This document shows positions 55,173 to 62,948 of a DNA stretch of 64,000 nucleotides, piece by piece (position 1 is the stretch's first letter; each line of letters begins with the position of its first letter). The stretch spans positions 52,501 to 116,500 of the forward strand of contig CAUYUJ010019078.1 in NCBI GenBank assembly GCA_963575745.1, given 5' to 3'. A model generated the notes under the pieces. That model was not told the DNA's origin. It did no database searches and worked only from the letters and a program-made list of their open reading frames with translations. This stretch comes from Prorocentrum cordatum (Eukaryota; Sar; Dinophyceae; Prorocentrales; Prorocentraceae). A program made the translations under genes and the position numbers.

Positions 55173-58100
55173 TCACACACATCTAGATAGTCGGGAGACG
55201 TATCGGAGGCTATCGACACTGTTGGCCATCATTGCACATGCGCATCGTAATATACAGGCCGGAGGGTGGCGCGCAGCGCTGCGCATCTGACGGTCTAACG
55301 ATGGGATGCCCAACTCGCCGAGATGTCGCTTGCGAGTGCGACGGCACGGCGAGGCAACAGGTGAACAGGTCAGGGATAGCCTATCAGTATCTTTCACGTT
55401 CCAGCCAACAAGTCGAAATCTGTTTTTGACGCGGCCAGAGTACATGCAGGAGTCGAAAACTGTCGAAGAAGAACTCTGGCTCACAAGAGAGGTGCACGCA
55501 CGGCCATCCCATATAAAAGACGCGCCGGGGTGGCACAATATGGCGGGCACTTTCTTACCACAGCATTCAGACAGGACGTGCAAGTACTGATCCTGGAAAA
55601 GGTTGGCGATGTAAACAGCTCGAGCTTTAAAGTTGGTCAAGGTCGGGAGGCCGCGAGGATGCAACTTGGAACGTACAGCAGGCGAATGACGAAGCCAGGC
55701 GGCGGCGTCGGGTTCCACCCACACGCACGAGATGCAGTTAGAACGAATCCAGCCTAACACGCGCCGCATCACTGCGGGATCGGCGATGTCGTCACCTGCG
55801 TGGCGACTCGTGTCGAGGTGCACGACGCCGAAGCCCATCCGCTGCAGGGCGCGGGCCGCCCCTCCGTCACAGCCGAGCACCAGCGCAGGGCAGTGCCTGC
55901 TTCTCGTAGAAGCCCGCCTGGCAGCGCGCCACAGGCGCGTCAGGCGAAGGCCCACCGTGCAGTGATCGGTGGGGGCGGCGGCCTGACAGCAGGCGGCGTC
56001 GGCGTCACTGCCAGTGGCACCTGCCGTGGGAAGACGCCCGAGGCCGCGGTCTGGGGGATGAGGTCGTTCTTCAGCCAGTCCACCTGCTCGTTGAAATCGA
56101 CGATGTTCTGGCCTAGGCTGGCGATCCGCTGCTGCATGCGGGCCCGCTTCGCGAAGCGGAGAGAGACCTGGTCCGTCTTCCAGCGGCCGCGGTCCTTGAC
56201 CTCGTTCGTCGTGCGCCTGAGCGACAGGTCTTCGGGCGCACCCGCATGACGAACCGAGTAGGGAACCAACTCGATCTCCAGACCGAGGGCGGCCGCTGCT
56301 CGACGGAACATGCTCCGCACCGCGTCGGGGGCGAAGGTCCAAAGGCCGTCGGTCGGGCCCTCGTCGTGCACGGGTCGAGGTCGTACCACGCTCCCCGCCG
56401 CGAGGCGGCGGGCCTCGCTTGGCCGCAGGTAGGTGTCGAACATCAGCCTGATGAACATAGTCACGCCGAAGAGCTTCCACGCCAGCAGGACGCCCACGAT
56501 GGATGCCATCGCCGCTCGAGGAAGAGGGAGTCGCATCAGTGGTAAAACGAGGTTCCGCCAGCCTGTCAAGGCGCGAGCCGCCCGTGGGCACGGGGCCCTG
56601 CCAGCAGGGATCGCAGGCAGGTAGTGCTTCAGAGCGGGCATGGGTACACGGCCCGTGGCGCTGTCGAAGCCGTCCAGAAAGAGGTTCACGAAGTAGGTAA
56701 CTAGGATGACACCGACCTCCTCCGTCGTGGCGAACGTCTGGGCCGTCCAGCGGCACCGCTCCTCGAACTTCTTGGCGGCATCCCAGTAGTTGGCCATGGT
56801 CGTGTCCGACACGGCGGCCGTCTCCAGCACCGACAGGGCCCCTCGGGCGAGCAGCGCGGGCCCAGGATGGGTCCTGGTCCTCAGCTCCGCCAGTGTCGTG
56901 GTCCACTGCCTTCGAAGTTCGGTGTGCAAACGCCTGGTGCTCCTCGAAGGTCGGCCCGACGAAGAAGCCTGTCCTGGACGGCGAGTCAGCGGCATTGCTC
57001 TCACTGGGGGTCCACCGAATGGCGCGGCGGATGCCCGTGGCCGCCGACAGGGCGCATAGTCGGCGCAGAGGGTCGCGGAGGCCTCGGGCGCCAGAACGGC
57101 CCTTGCCAGCGGCAAGAGCTAGAGCCAAATTGTCAACGGTGAACAAGATGCGATGATGACGAAGCCGTCCAGAGCGAACCGAGTGTCGCATCGCAAACCC
57201 GAGAGCCTCCGCCTCGTATCGCATAATGTCCAAGCCGAACCTTGAATGACGCGAACTGTGTATCGTGGCCCAGTCGTCGGAAGCCGTGATCGAGTCGGGA
57301 ACCTCATCGAAGCCGTCGAGAGAAGCAGCGTCAGCTTGTTGATGTAACGATGATGCCGTAGACGGAGGGCCCCCAGGGATCTTAGGGGGCTTCGGACTGA
57401 GGCGGCATTCTTCGAGGCAATTTTTGTCCACGGTAGCTTCTAACACAGAGCGAGGCTCGATCCCGAGCGCGTGGGCACGGGCGTGCACGGCGTCGGTGAA
57501 CCGATAGCGCCATCTCTCAGACAGGCGCCCAGCGGCCGCGGTGACCTCCTGGTCGACGGTCTTGCGGCAGACCCCGATGCCGTAGGGGGAGGCGTCGCTG
57601 CAGAAGGTAGTCGCAGACCACTCTGCTCTGACGTATAGCGGTATGAGGGCGGCCGCCGCGCGCAGCTCGGCGATGACCGACGGCCACAGCGGCACGGCCA
57701 CTCCGGAGTCAAGGCCCATGAAGCGGTAGACTGAATTGAAGATCGACAGCATGGGTCTATTGGTGATCATACCCCACGCACAGTGACCCACCACTGCTGA
57801 CAAGGCCAAGGGCGATGCAAAGCCACGCCTAAGTAGACCGAGCAAGGCTTGACGCAACCGGCAGAGCCTGTCGATCTTACAGCGGACGATGCCGACGTCG
57901 CCGAGGATGTCCAAGCCAGTGAAGACCACGCGCTTGGCGGCGGGGGCGAACTCGTCGACGGGCAGACCCCTCGACACGAGCACGTCACGCATGGCCTGGC
58001 AGGCCGTCGCGGCCGCCTCGGGGTCAAGGGACACGGTGGCAAAGTTGTCCACGTAGCCCGCGCCGGTGACGTCGGAGTCCTTCCGCAGCGGAGGGATGGC

Positions 58101-60569
58101 TGCGCCGTCCACCAGCATGGAGCTCTCGTCGATTCCCGAGTCGAGGATGGCCGTGGTCAGGGCGGACTGGCAGAAGTGGAGGGCCCATGACCAGCCCATC
58201 GGCACAACGGAGACGAACGGCTGCAGAAAGGCGTTCGTCCCGATGTCCACGCCGTTGAGCCGCTTGAAGCCCAAGTACCGATTCGGGACGACGGGCAGAG
58301 AAAAATATCGATGCAGATGTGGTGGTAGCTTCACATGGTAAAATGCGCACTGAATGTCCCCCTGGGCCACGTAGAAGTCGCGGTCGGCCTCGAGTGCGCC
58401 CCATGCCGACGGAGTCGGCAATCTCGTAGAAGGAAGGGCCGAGAAGGACACGTTGGCCACCCGCGTGTCGAAGACGAGCCGCAGGTTGACGCCGTTGGAC
58501 TTCTCGACGAAGAAAAAGCCAGTAGAAAAGGTAGCCTGACGATCGGCGACCTCCCACTCAAGCATGCCAGCCTGGTCCAGGCGTAGCAGAAAATCAGCAT
58601 GCTCCCGAGGCCGAAACCGAAGGCGTGGATCCACATAGGGCGACCCCAGTCCCGAGTCCTTCCTGAGAGCAGCTGCATCAGCACGGCCACGTAGCATTTG
58701 ATGCCTCCACCCTGACAACATAGAACGATCAGCTTCAGACACGAGGTCGGCCGTCGGGACGGGCGCCACGTGCTTCGGCCAAGAGACGAGCTCCTTGTTG
58801 TAGGGGCTTACCCGAGACTCTCCAGAGTACCCGGGCGCCGATGCGAGCAACTCTGCGAGGGCTGCCTCGCATCTCAGGGGAGATTCAGAATATCCAGGAG
58901 GTTGTTCAATATCGCGATACTGTTGAGCAAGATACTCCTGAGCGTCACTTCGAGCGCGTGGAGGAAGACCAGGAGGCGGGCCGATCACATCGTTCTGGTC
59001 GCAGTGGTACATGTCGTTGAGAGTGGACACCGCGTCGTTGTACCACTCACGCCAAGCAGCTCCTCTGGCGACCCGTCTGCGGGCCGACCCGCCCATGGAT
59101 GAAGTGCCCGATCTTCGCTCCACAGGTATAGGGTGGAGGGGAAAAACGTCTCGCTGCCGAAGGGGGTGCGCAGCGAGGGGGCAATGGGCCTGGCTAGCGC
59201 CACTGTGGCGCGCCCCACAGCCAGGCCTGAAGTTCTCAGGCGCCATGGCGCCCGAAAGGCCCGCTCCTCGCGAGCCTTGCGGCGCTCCTTGCTGATGGCG
59301 GCCTCCGCCTTCATCTGGTCTGCGATGCACTCCAGCAACTTTGGTGAGATGCAGAGGTTGGCCTTTGAGACGCCTGCGCCAAGGGAAGTAGCTGGTCTCA
59401 GGCGAGCTGGAGGTCCCCGCAGAGGCGCCGCCTCTGGCCGCGGCCTTGGCCTTGGGGGCTGCGCCGCTCGGAGGCGCCGATCGCGTCTCGTACACCCGCT
59501 CCTCCAGGAGCTGGAGCTGGCGGGCGACGATCTCGAACGAGGCCATCTCGGCGATCTGCAGCTGGTCGCACACGACGGCGAGGTCGAGGACGCGGCAGAG
59601 GGTCTCGTGGAGCTTCGCGTACTCGTCCTCGTCGGCCAACGCCATCGAGGTGAGCCACCTCTGGCGCCATGCTGTGGGCGTACCCGCCATCGTCGACATG
59701 AAGGACAGGCACCAGAGGAGAGTCCGCGGCCCCTGCACAGGCCAGCCCTGCACAGGCGTCTCCGAGAGGGCGTTGACGGTCTCACCGAACCTCCTCTCGC
59801 GCTCGCCCCTCGGGTTGAGCTGCATCGGGAGGACCCTGAAATCTCCGACGGGGGCGGGCGCCACAGGGGCGGCGGCGGGAGGCGCAGCCTCCACTGCAGG
59901 TGCTGGCACCAGGGGCAAGGCCCCCACGGGCCCAGGCGGGACGGCTCCCAGCGCGGCGGCCAGCGCAGCGACGCCAGGGGCGACGCCGAGAGGGGCCGCC
60001 GCCGCGGCCGCGGCCGCGGCCGCATCGCCAGCGGGGCCGCGGCCCCCGCAGGCGGCGTCGCCCCTTCCCCGCCAGGAGGTGGCGGCAGGGCCGCAGGCGG
60101 CAGGGCGGCGGCCGCCGCAGGGTCCGCCAGCGGGAAGGGACCAGGCGGGGCGCCCGCCACGTTGCCCGCCGCGAGCGCCAGCGGCAGAGGGTCGGCAGGT
60201 CTCGGGTAACCTGCGGCCACCGAACGAGCGACAGCCGCCCACAGCTCCGCGGCAGTCGGAAGGCGGCGGAAGCGGTGCACCGCGACGCCCGCCAGGGCCG
60301 GCGGCGTGTCGCCCTGGCCCGCGAGCTGCAGGACCGCCCGCACGTCGGGGCCGACGACGATGGGCTCGTCGTAGTCGTCGAAGTCGGGAGTGAAGATGTA
60401 GGCGAGGCCCCCGTTGACGCCGAGCACGAGGCGCTCGTGCCAGAGGGGTACGCCACCGACGCGGTAGCGCAGCACGTGGAAGCTGCCCGCCATCACTGCA
60501 ACGCTGGGGCGCGGGCTCGAGCGTCTCGGACCTGCTGAGCCGCGAAGGCGGCGATGTCGATGCCGTCAA
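55173..60569 (-). CDS. long open frame over the retroelement (1798 codons; only partly real)
   Basis: Uninterrupted on the minus strand, but only parts look like the element's protein. Codons ~180-397 (gag-like), ~497-1200 (RT and RNase H) and ~1535-1715 (methyltransferase-like) are in frame. The first ~170 codons, the stretch ~398-496 and ~1200-1530 are low-complexity read-through of a different true frame. The whole should not be taken as one polyprotein without transcript evidence. The start at 60569 is arbitrary, since the protein-like N terminus begins at 60496 in the +1 frame. Confidence 0.5.
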   Translation of the reverse strand: MTASTSPPSRLSRSETLEPAPQRCSDGGQLPRAALPRRWRTPLARAPRARRQRGPRLHLHSRLRRLRRAHRRRPRRAGGPAARGPGRHAAGPGGRRGAPLPPPSDCRGAVGGCRSFGGRRLPETCRPSAAGARGGQRGGRPAWSLPAGGPCGGRRPAACGPAATSWRGRGDAACGGRGPAGDAAAAAAAAAAPLGVAPGVAALAAALGAVPPGPVGALPLVPAPAVEAAPPAAAPVAPAPVGDFRVLPMQLNPRGERERRFGETVNALSETPVQGWPVQGPRTLLWCLSFMSTMAGTPTAWRQRWLTSMALADEDEYAKLHETLCRVLDLAVVCDQLQIAEMASFEIVARQLQLLEERVYETRSAPPSGAAPKAKAAARGGASAGTSSSPETSYFPWRRRLKGQPLHLTKVAGVHRRPDEGGGRHQQGAPQGSRGAGLSGAMAPENFRPGCGARHSGASQAHCPLAAHPLRQRDVFPLHPIPVERRSGTSSMGGSARRRVARGAAWREWYNDAVSTLNDMYHCDQNDVIGPPPGLPPRARSDAQEYLAQQYRDIEQPPGYSESPLRCEAALAELLASAPGYSGESRVSPYNKELVSWPKHVAPVPTADLVSEADRSMLSGWRHQMLRGRADAAALRKDSGLGSPYVDPRLRFRPREHADFLLRLDQAGMLEWEVADRQATFSTGFFFVEKSNGVNLRLVFDTRVANVSFSALPSTRLPTPSAWGALEADRDFYVAQGDIQCAFYHVKLPPHLHRYFSLPVVPNRYLGFKRLNGVDIGTNAFLQPFVSVVPMGWSWALHFCQSALTTAILDSGIDESSMLVDGAAIPPLRKDSDVTGAGYVDNFATVSLDPEAAATACQAMRDVLVSRGLPVDEFAPAAKRVVFTGLDILGDVGIVRCKIDRLCRLRQALLGLLRRGFASPLALSAVVGHCAWGMITNRPMLSIFNSVYRFMGLDSGVAVPLWPSVIAELRAAAALIPLYVRAEWSATTFCSDASPYGIGVCRKTVDQEVTAAAGRLSERWRYRFTDAVHARAHALGIEPRSVLEATVDKNCLEECRLSPKPPKIPGGPPSTASSLHQQADAASLDGFDEVPDSITASDDWATIHSSRHSRFGLDIMRYEAEALGFAMRHSVRSGRLRHHRILFTVDNLALALAAGKGRSGARGLRDPLRRLCALSAATGIRRAIRWTPSESNAADSPSRTGFFVGPTFEEHQAFAHRTSKAVDHDTGGAEDQDPSWARAARPRGPVGAGDGRRVGHDHGQLLGCRQEVRGAVPLDGPDVRHDGGGRCHPSYLLREPLSGRLRQRHGPCTHARSEALPACDPCWQGPVPTGGSRLDRLAEPRFTTDATPSSSSGDGIHRGRPAGVEALRRDYVHQADVRHLPAAKRGPPPRGGERGTTSTRARRGPDRRPLDLRPRRGAEHVPSSSGRPRSGDRVGSLLGSSCGCARRPVAQAHDERGQGPRPLEDGPGLSPLREAGPHAAADRQPRPEHRRFQRAGGLAEERPHPPDRGLGRLPTAGATGSDADAACCQAAAPTDHCTVGLRLTRLWRAARRASTRSRHCPALVLGCDGGAARALQRMGFGVVHLDTSRHAGDDIADPAVMRRVLGWIRSNCISCVWVEPDAAAWLRHSPAVRSKLHPRGLPTLTNFKARAVYIANLFQDQYLHVLSECCGKKVPAILCHPGASFIWDGRACTSLVSQSSSSTVFDSCMYSGRVKNRFRLVGWNVKDTDRLSLTCSPVASPCRRTRKRHLGELGIPSLDRQMRSAARHPPACILRCACAMMANSVDSLRYVSRLSRCV
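55430..55965 (-). pseudogene. methyltransferase-like C-terminal region of the retroelement
   Basis: Follows the recombinase stop (55940) in the -1 frame. It shows a Rossmann-like start (ALVLGCDGGAARALQRMGF, then VVHLDTS; codons ~1560-1585 of the long frame), then SCVWVEPDAAAW (~1612-1623), GLPTLTNFKA, and VPAILCHPGASFIWD (~1675-1690). DIRS-order elements commonly carry a methyltransferase gene after the recombinase. In the related proteins I know, the second and last blocks carry TPC- and ENP-type motifs, here EPD and CHP, so an active enzyme is doubtful. The family assignment is an inference from motif order and position. Confidence 0.55.
55940..57115 (-). CDS. tyrosine recombinase (integrase) of the DIRS-like element
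   Basis: 391-codon frame, +1 relative to the RT frame and overlapping its RNase H end, so the first ~60 codons are probably not translated as such. The core-binding-like part is SDTTMANYWDAAKKFEERC (~codons 100-118). Catalytic-domain motifs are MFDTYLRPSEARRL (first Arg, ~225), VPYSVRHAGAPEDLS (~285), DRGRWK (~308) and SLRFAKRAR (~318). The Arg, His-Arg box and RGRW are present. Where relatives have the nucleophilic Tyr (R-R-Y-x-K), this copy has Phe. The enzyme would integrate circular cDNA. The C terminus is Pro-rich. Confidence 0.8.
   Translation of the reverse strand: MPLARAVLAPEASATLCADYAPCRRPRASAAPFGGPPVRAMPLTRRPGQASSSGRPSRSTRRLHTELRRQWTTTLAELRTRTHPGPALLARGALSVLETAAVSDTTMANYWDAAKKFEERCRWTAQTFATTEEVGVILVTYFVNLFLDGFDSATGRVPMPALKHYLPAIPAGRAPCPRAARALTGWRNLVLPLMRLPLPRAAMASIVGVLLAWKLFGVTMFIRLMFDTYLRPSEARRLAAGSVVRPRPVHDEGPTDGLWTFAPDAVRSMFRRAAAALGLEIELVPYSVRHAGAPEDLSLRRTTNEVKDRGRWKTDQVSLRFAKRARMQQRIASLGQNIVDFNEQVDWLKNDLIPQTAASGVFPRQVPLAVTPTPPAVRPPPPPITARWAFA
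56970..59085 (-). CDS. reverse transcriptase and RNase H of the DIRS-like element
   Basis: Codons ~497-1200 of the long minus frame. RT motifs in order: RLVFDTRVAN (~693), GDIQCAFYHVKLP with the first catalytic Asp at 738, VPMGWSWALHFC (~789), and GYVDNFATVS (838-847), where the usual second Asp of the YxDD box is Asn. The RNase H part: FCSDASPYGIGVC (~988, first Asp), RYEAEALGFAMRHS (Glu), RILFTVDNLALA (~1140, Asp) and NAADSPSR (~1190, Asp). Together these would copy element RNA to cDNA and remove the RNA strand. Upstream linker WREWYNDAVSTLNDMYHCDQ and PPPGLPP look genuine. The start codon is unknown. Confidence 0.85.
59250..60496 (-). pseudogene. gag-like N-terminal region, split over two frames
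   Basis: A protein-like segment starts at Met 60496 (GSFHVLRYRVGGVPLWHERL, then YIFTPDFDDYDEPIVVGPD) and runs to ~60050. After an Ala/Pro-rich stretch the coherent sequence continues in the other frame at 60030-59379 (ALADEDEYAKLHETLCRVLD, then ASFEIVARQLQLLEERVYE), then returns to the first frame at 59385-59250 (SPKLLECIADQMKAEAAISK, then ERRKAREERAF, coiled-coil-like), then joins the RT frame near 59080. At least three shifts imply indels, introns or assembly error. Position before RT and helical character suggest Gag; there is no zinc knuckle. Confidence 0.6.
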
Positions 60570-60916
60570 CGATCTCCACCACGGCGGGCGGCTGGTGGGC
60601 CGAATGCCCGAGAAGCCGCCGCGCCGCCCAGGCGCCTCCCACGGTCCCGACGGCGAGGCCGACGGTCAGCGCGGCCACCGCGCAGGCCGTGACGAGGCCC
60701 AGGCACGAGGGCTCGACCACGTGCCCGCCCGCGCCCGCGCAGACGCAGGCGGGGCAGGAGAAGCTCGAAGGCGCGGGGCAGGCCAGCTGCGGCGAGCAGG
60801 CCCCGCAGCTCGGCGCGGCGGCCCGCGCCACGACTGTGGCCCCCAGCGCCTGCGCCCCGTACCTCAGGACGTCCGCCGCATGGTGGGCGAGGTCTTGCAT
60901 CCCTGAGCAAGACCCT
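60570..60916 (-). other. retroelement leader
   Basis: Between A1 and the gag-like start. Open in the frame ending at 60493-61107 with a hydrophobic GLVTACAVAALTVGLAVGTV segment, possibly a membrane segment or chance. No other feature seen. Confidence 0.4.
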
Positions 60917-60980
60917 GAGAGACTTGAGAATGGAAGCGCGGCCCGAAAGAGAGCCACAAATAGCCGCGGGCAGCATAATG
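60917..60980 (-). repeat. split direct repeat A1 (64 bp)
   Basis: First copy of A in element orientation. It borders the GAT microsatellite directly. Confidence 0.95.
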
Positions 60981-61072
60981 AAGATGCTGATGATGATGGT
61001 GATGATGGTGATGTTGATGATGATGTTGATGATGATGCTGATGATGTTGCTGATGATGATGGTGATGAGGAG
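60981..61072. repeat. GAT microsatellite, right flank of retroelement
   Basis: (GATGATG.TGATG)n directly abutting A1. Confidence 0.9.
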
Positions 61073-61263
61073 GAGTTGTGCCGAGGGACGGCGGCGCTGC
61101 TCTGCACCCTGTTGGGCTACTGTGATTATTGTCTACGTGCGCGTCCTGTGCTGCACGTGCCGTCTGCATAGTTTGACCGTCGCTATGCCTAAGTCGGCCT
61201 CGCGCTGCACATGTTTGTCCATCGAACGCTACAGCACATTGGCATGAGCTAGCGCAGCGTCAA

Positions 61264-61660
61264 AAGTTGTGCCGAGGAGAAGGATCGAAGTTCGAGGGTC
61301 GAGGGCGCAGGACGTGGTCCTGAGGGCGGAGGTCGTCGGGGGGGCTTTGGTACGGTGCGCGCAGACAGGCCTCCCAAGTAGTCCCAGCTGCCTTCAACAG
61401 GCCCCCGAGTAGGCACAGCGGGCTTCGATAGGCCCCCGAAGAAGACCAGGTCTCAACACTCCAACCCTGGGGCGCGGAGCACCCCACAGGCGCCGCTGGA
61501 TGCTGCGCCAGGGTGGTGAGACCGCCCAAAGCTACTCGGAGGACCTAGGGGACCTGCCTGTGCGGATCCCGAAACCGTAGCCGTACCAGTCCCCCCGACG
61601 ACTTCCGCCCTCAGGTCCACGTCCATCCTCGAACCTCGATCCTCCTCCTCGACACAACTC
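61264..61660. mobile_element. long-TIR element, ~400 bp
   Basis: The left arm (61264-61345: GTTGTGCCGAGGAGAAGGAT CGAAGTTCGAGG ... GGACGTGGTCCTGAGGGCGG) and right arm (61588-61660) are ~75-80-bp inverted repeats with a 10-bp indel. The interior is noncoding. No clear target duplication. Confidence 0.75.
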
Positions 61661-61750
61661 CTTCTTCTCCTCCTCCTCTTCCTCCTCCTCTTCCTCCTCC
61701 TCCTCCTCCTCCTCCTCCTCCTCCTCCTCCTCCTTCTCCTCCTCCACCAT
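61660..61750. repeat. TCC microsatellite
   Basis: (CTC)n leading into the 82-bp-family element, as at 44340-44880 and 63466-63482. Confidence 0.95.
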
Positions 61751-61756
61751 TTCTGT

Positions 61757-62530
61757 TCCTTATAAATGACTCCCCCCATGTCGCTCTCCGAGGGCACTCA
61801 GAAGGGCGGGCCGAGCGTTTCGCCTGAAACATCCGTACCAAGATATGACCCTGCAGCTGAAAAAAACAACAGCTTCACAGATGTAGGGCGTAAGGGTTTC
61901 AACATGTGGCTCTCGCCTTAGCGCCGCGCTTCGTCTAACACGAAATAGTTTCACCCATTGAGGGCAGGCCGTCTCCAAAATGTGGCTCTCGCCTGAGCGC
62001 CGCGCTCGTCTTCAAAGAAATAAGAATGTTACAGATGAAGAGCTGGCCGTTTTCAAAATGTGGTTCTCGCCTCAGCGCCGCACGCATTCGTCTGAAAAGC
62101 TTGCAAGAGTTTCACGGATTGATGGCGGTTCTTCTTCAAAATGGTGCTTTCGCCTCAGCGCCGCGCAAATTCGTCCAAAACACATGCAAGAGTTTTACTG
62201 GCTCCCATGGTCAACGTACCAGAAATGGTGCTTGGGATCGATCCCAGACTGTCTCAGGACGCACCAGTCACGTTGACTCGCCGTGTTGAAGTCCCAGGAA
62301 TGGTGTTCTGACACGATCCAGGATCTTCAAGACGCAACAGTCAAGATAATTCGTGGCCTTGGAGACCCGAGAGTGGTGTTCTGCCACATTCAGGATCTTC
62401 AGACGGTTGCCTCCCAACAGGGGACTGCCTTCAGTGTACATGAACCCTTGTAGGGACCTATGAGAAGGGAACTCGGAGGGAGAGTTTTTTCCAACATCGT
62501 GGATGAGTCCTGGGTTTACACTGGCCCAGC
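61757..62530 (+). repeat. 82-bp-family composite element, copy 4
   Basis: CCTTATAAATGACTCCCCCC, GGGCGGGCCGAGCGTTTCGC C, ~82-bp units with TGTGGCTCTCGCCTTAGCGC CGCGC (61857-62240), the tail GTTGAAGTCCCAGGAATGGT G, TTGCCTCCCAACAGGGGA and ACATCGTGGATGAGTCCTGG G. This is the most complete copy for defining the order. Confidence 0.85.
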
Positions 62531-62590
62531 CATCCTCCTCCTCCTCCTCCTCCTCCTCCTCCGCCTCCTCCTCCGCCTCCTCCTCCTGCC

Positions 62591-62870
62591 GTCAGGCCGA
62601 GGCAATTTTCAAATGCCTCGCCACCGCGGATAAGCGGTGCAGCCTGGGCTCCGTGTGGCACCGCCTGAATGCGGTGTGGGTCCGATGATGTCACGCTCCT
62701 TATCCCGCCCGCTCGCGGGTGCGATAAGGAACGGGCGGAGGGCGGCACTTCCCTCTGGGAGGTTCGTGGTCGTTCGTTGTCGTCCTTCGTGTCTCGTTTC
62801 GTCGTCGTGTCCGTCGCCCCTTTCCTCTTTGGGAGTTGCGGCACGGTCCTGGATTAAGTTCCGGGGTGGA
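62591..62870 (+). ncRNA. candidate structured element, copy 1 (hairpins with paired changes)
   Basis: CAGGC (62593-62597) pairs with GCCTG (62642-62646) and encloses two hairpins: CGAGGCA/TGCCTCG (62598-62604, 62614-62620) and CACCGC/GCGGTG (62622-62627, 62634-62639). A third follows: CACCGC/GCGGTG (62659-62664, 62671-62676). A strong stem TCCTTATC/GATAAGGA encloses CCCGC/GCGGG at 62697-62730. The diverged copy at 62949 keeps the first three and the outer stem. No known RNA family recognised. A SINE-like element is an alternative. Confidence 0.4.
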
Positions 62871-62948
62871 CGTTGTTTGCGCTCCTGGGCTGGAGAGTGG
62901 CCCCCCCCCCCTCCCCGCCCTGCTGCCGCCGCTGTCGCCGTTGCAGCT

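Larger units (their letters stand above)
54835..60980 (-). mobile_element. DIRS-like tyrosine-recombinase retrotransposon with split direct repeats
   Basis: In element orientation (minus strand): A1 (60980-60917), gag-like region, RT/RNase H, tyrosine recombinase, methyltransferase-like region, B1 (55119-55029), A2 (55030-54967), B2 (54925-54835). A1/A2 are 64-bp and B1/B2 91-bp direct repeats, and B1 abuts A2. This A1-genes-B1-A2-B2 layout is known from Ngaro/PAT-type members of the DIRS order, which integrate through a tyrosine recombinase and make no target duplication. Consistent with that, I see none: both sides are GAT microsatellite. Reading-frame shifts and altered catalytic residues suggest this copy is not autonomous. 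Confidence 0.88.

Noticed and set aside
59133-60393. Plus-strand frames of 315-358 codons over the gag region
   Set aside because: Antisense to coherent minus-strand retroelement segments. Gly/Arg/Ala-rich with no domain, and open because of high GC.
54835-60980. LTR retrotransposon
   Set aside because: Repeats are short and interleaved (A-B-A-B), there is no tRNA primer site or DDE integrase, and the integrase is of tyrosine-recombinase type.
61745-61770. TATAAAT at the start of 82-bp-family copies as a gene promoter
   Set aside because: No open frame downstream is conserved between copies. Kept only as a structural landmark of the element.
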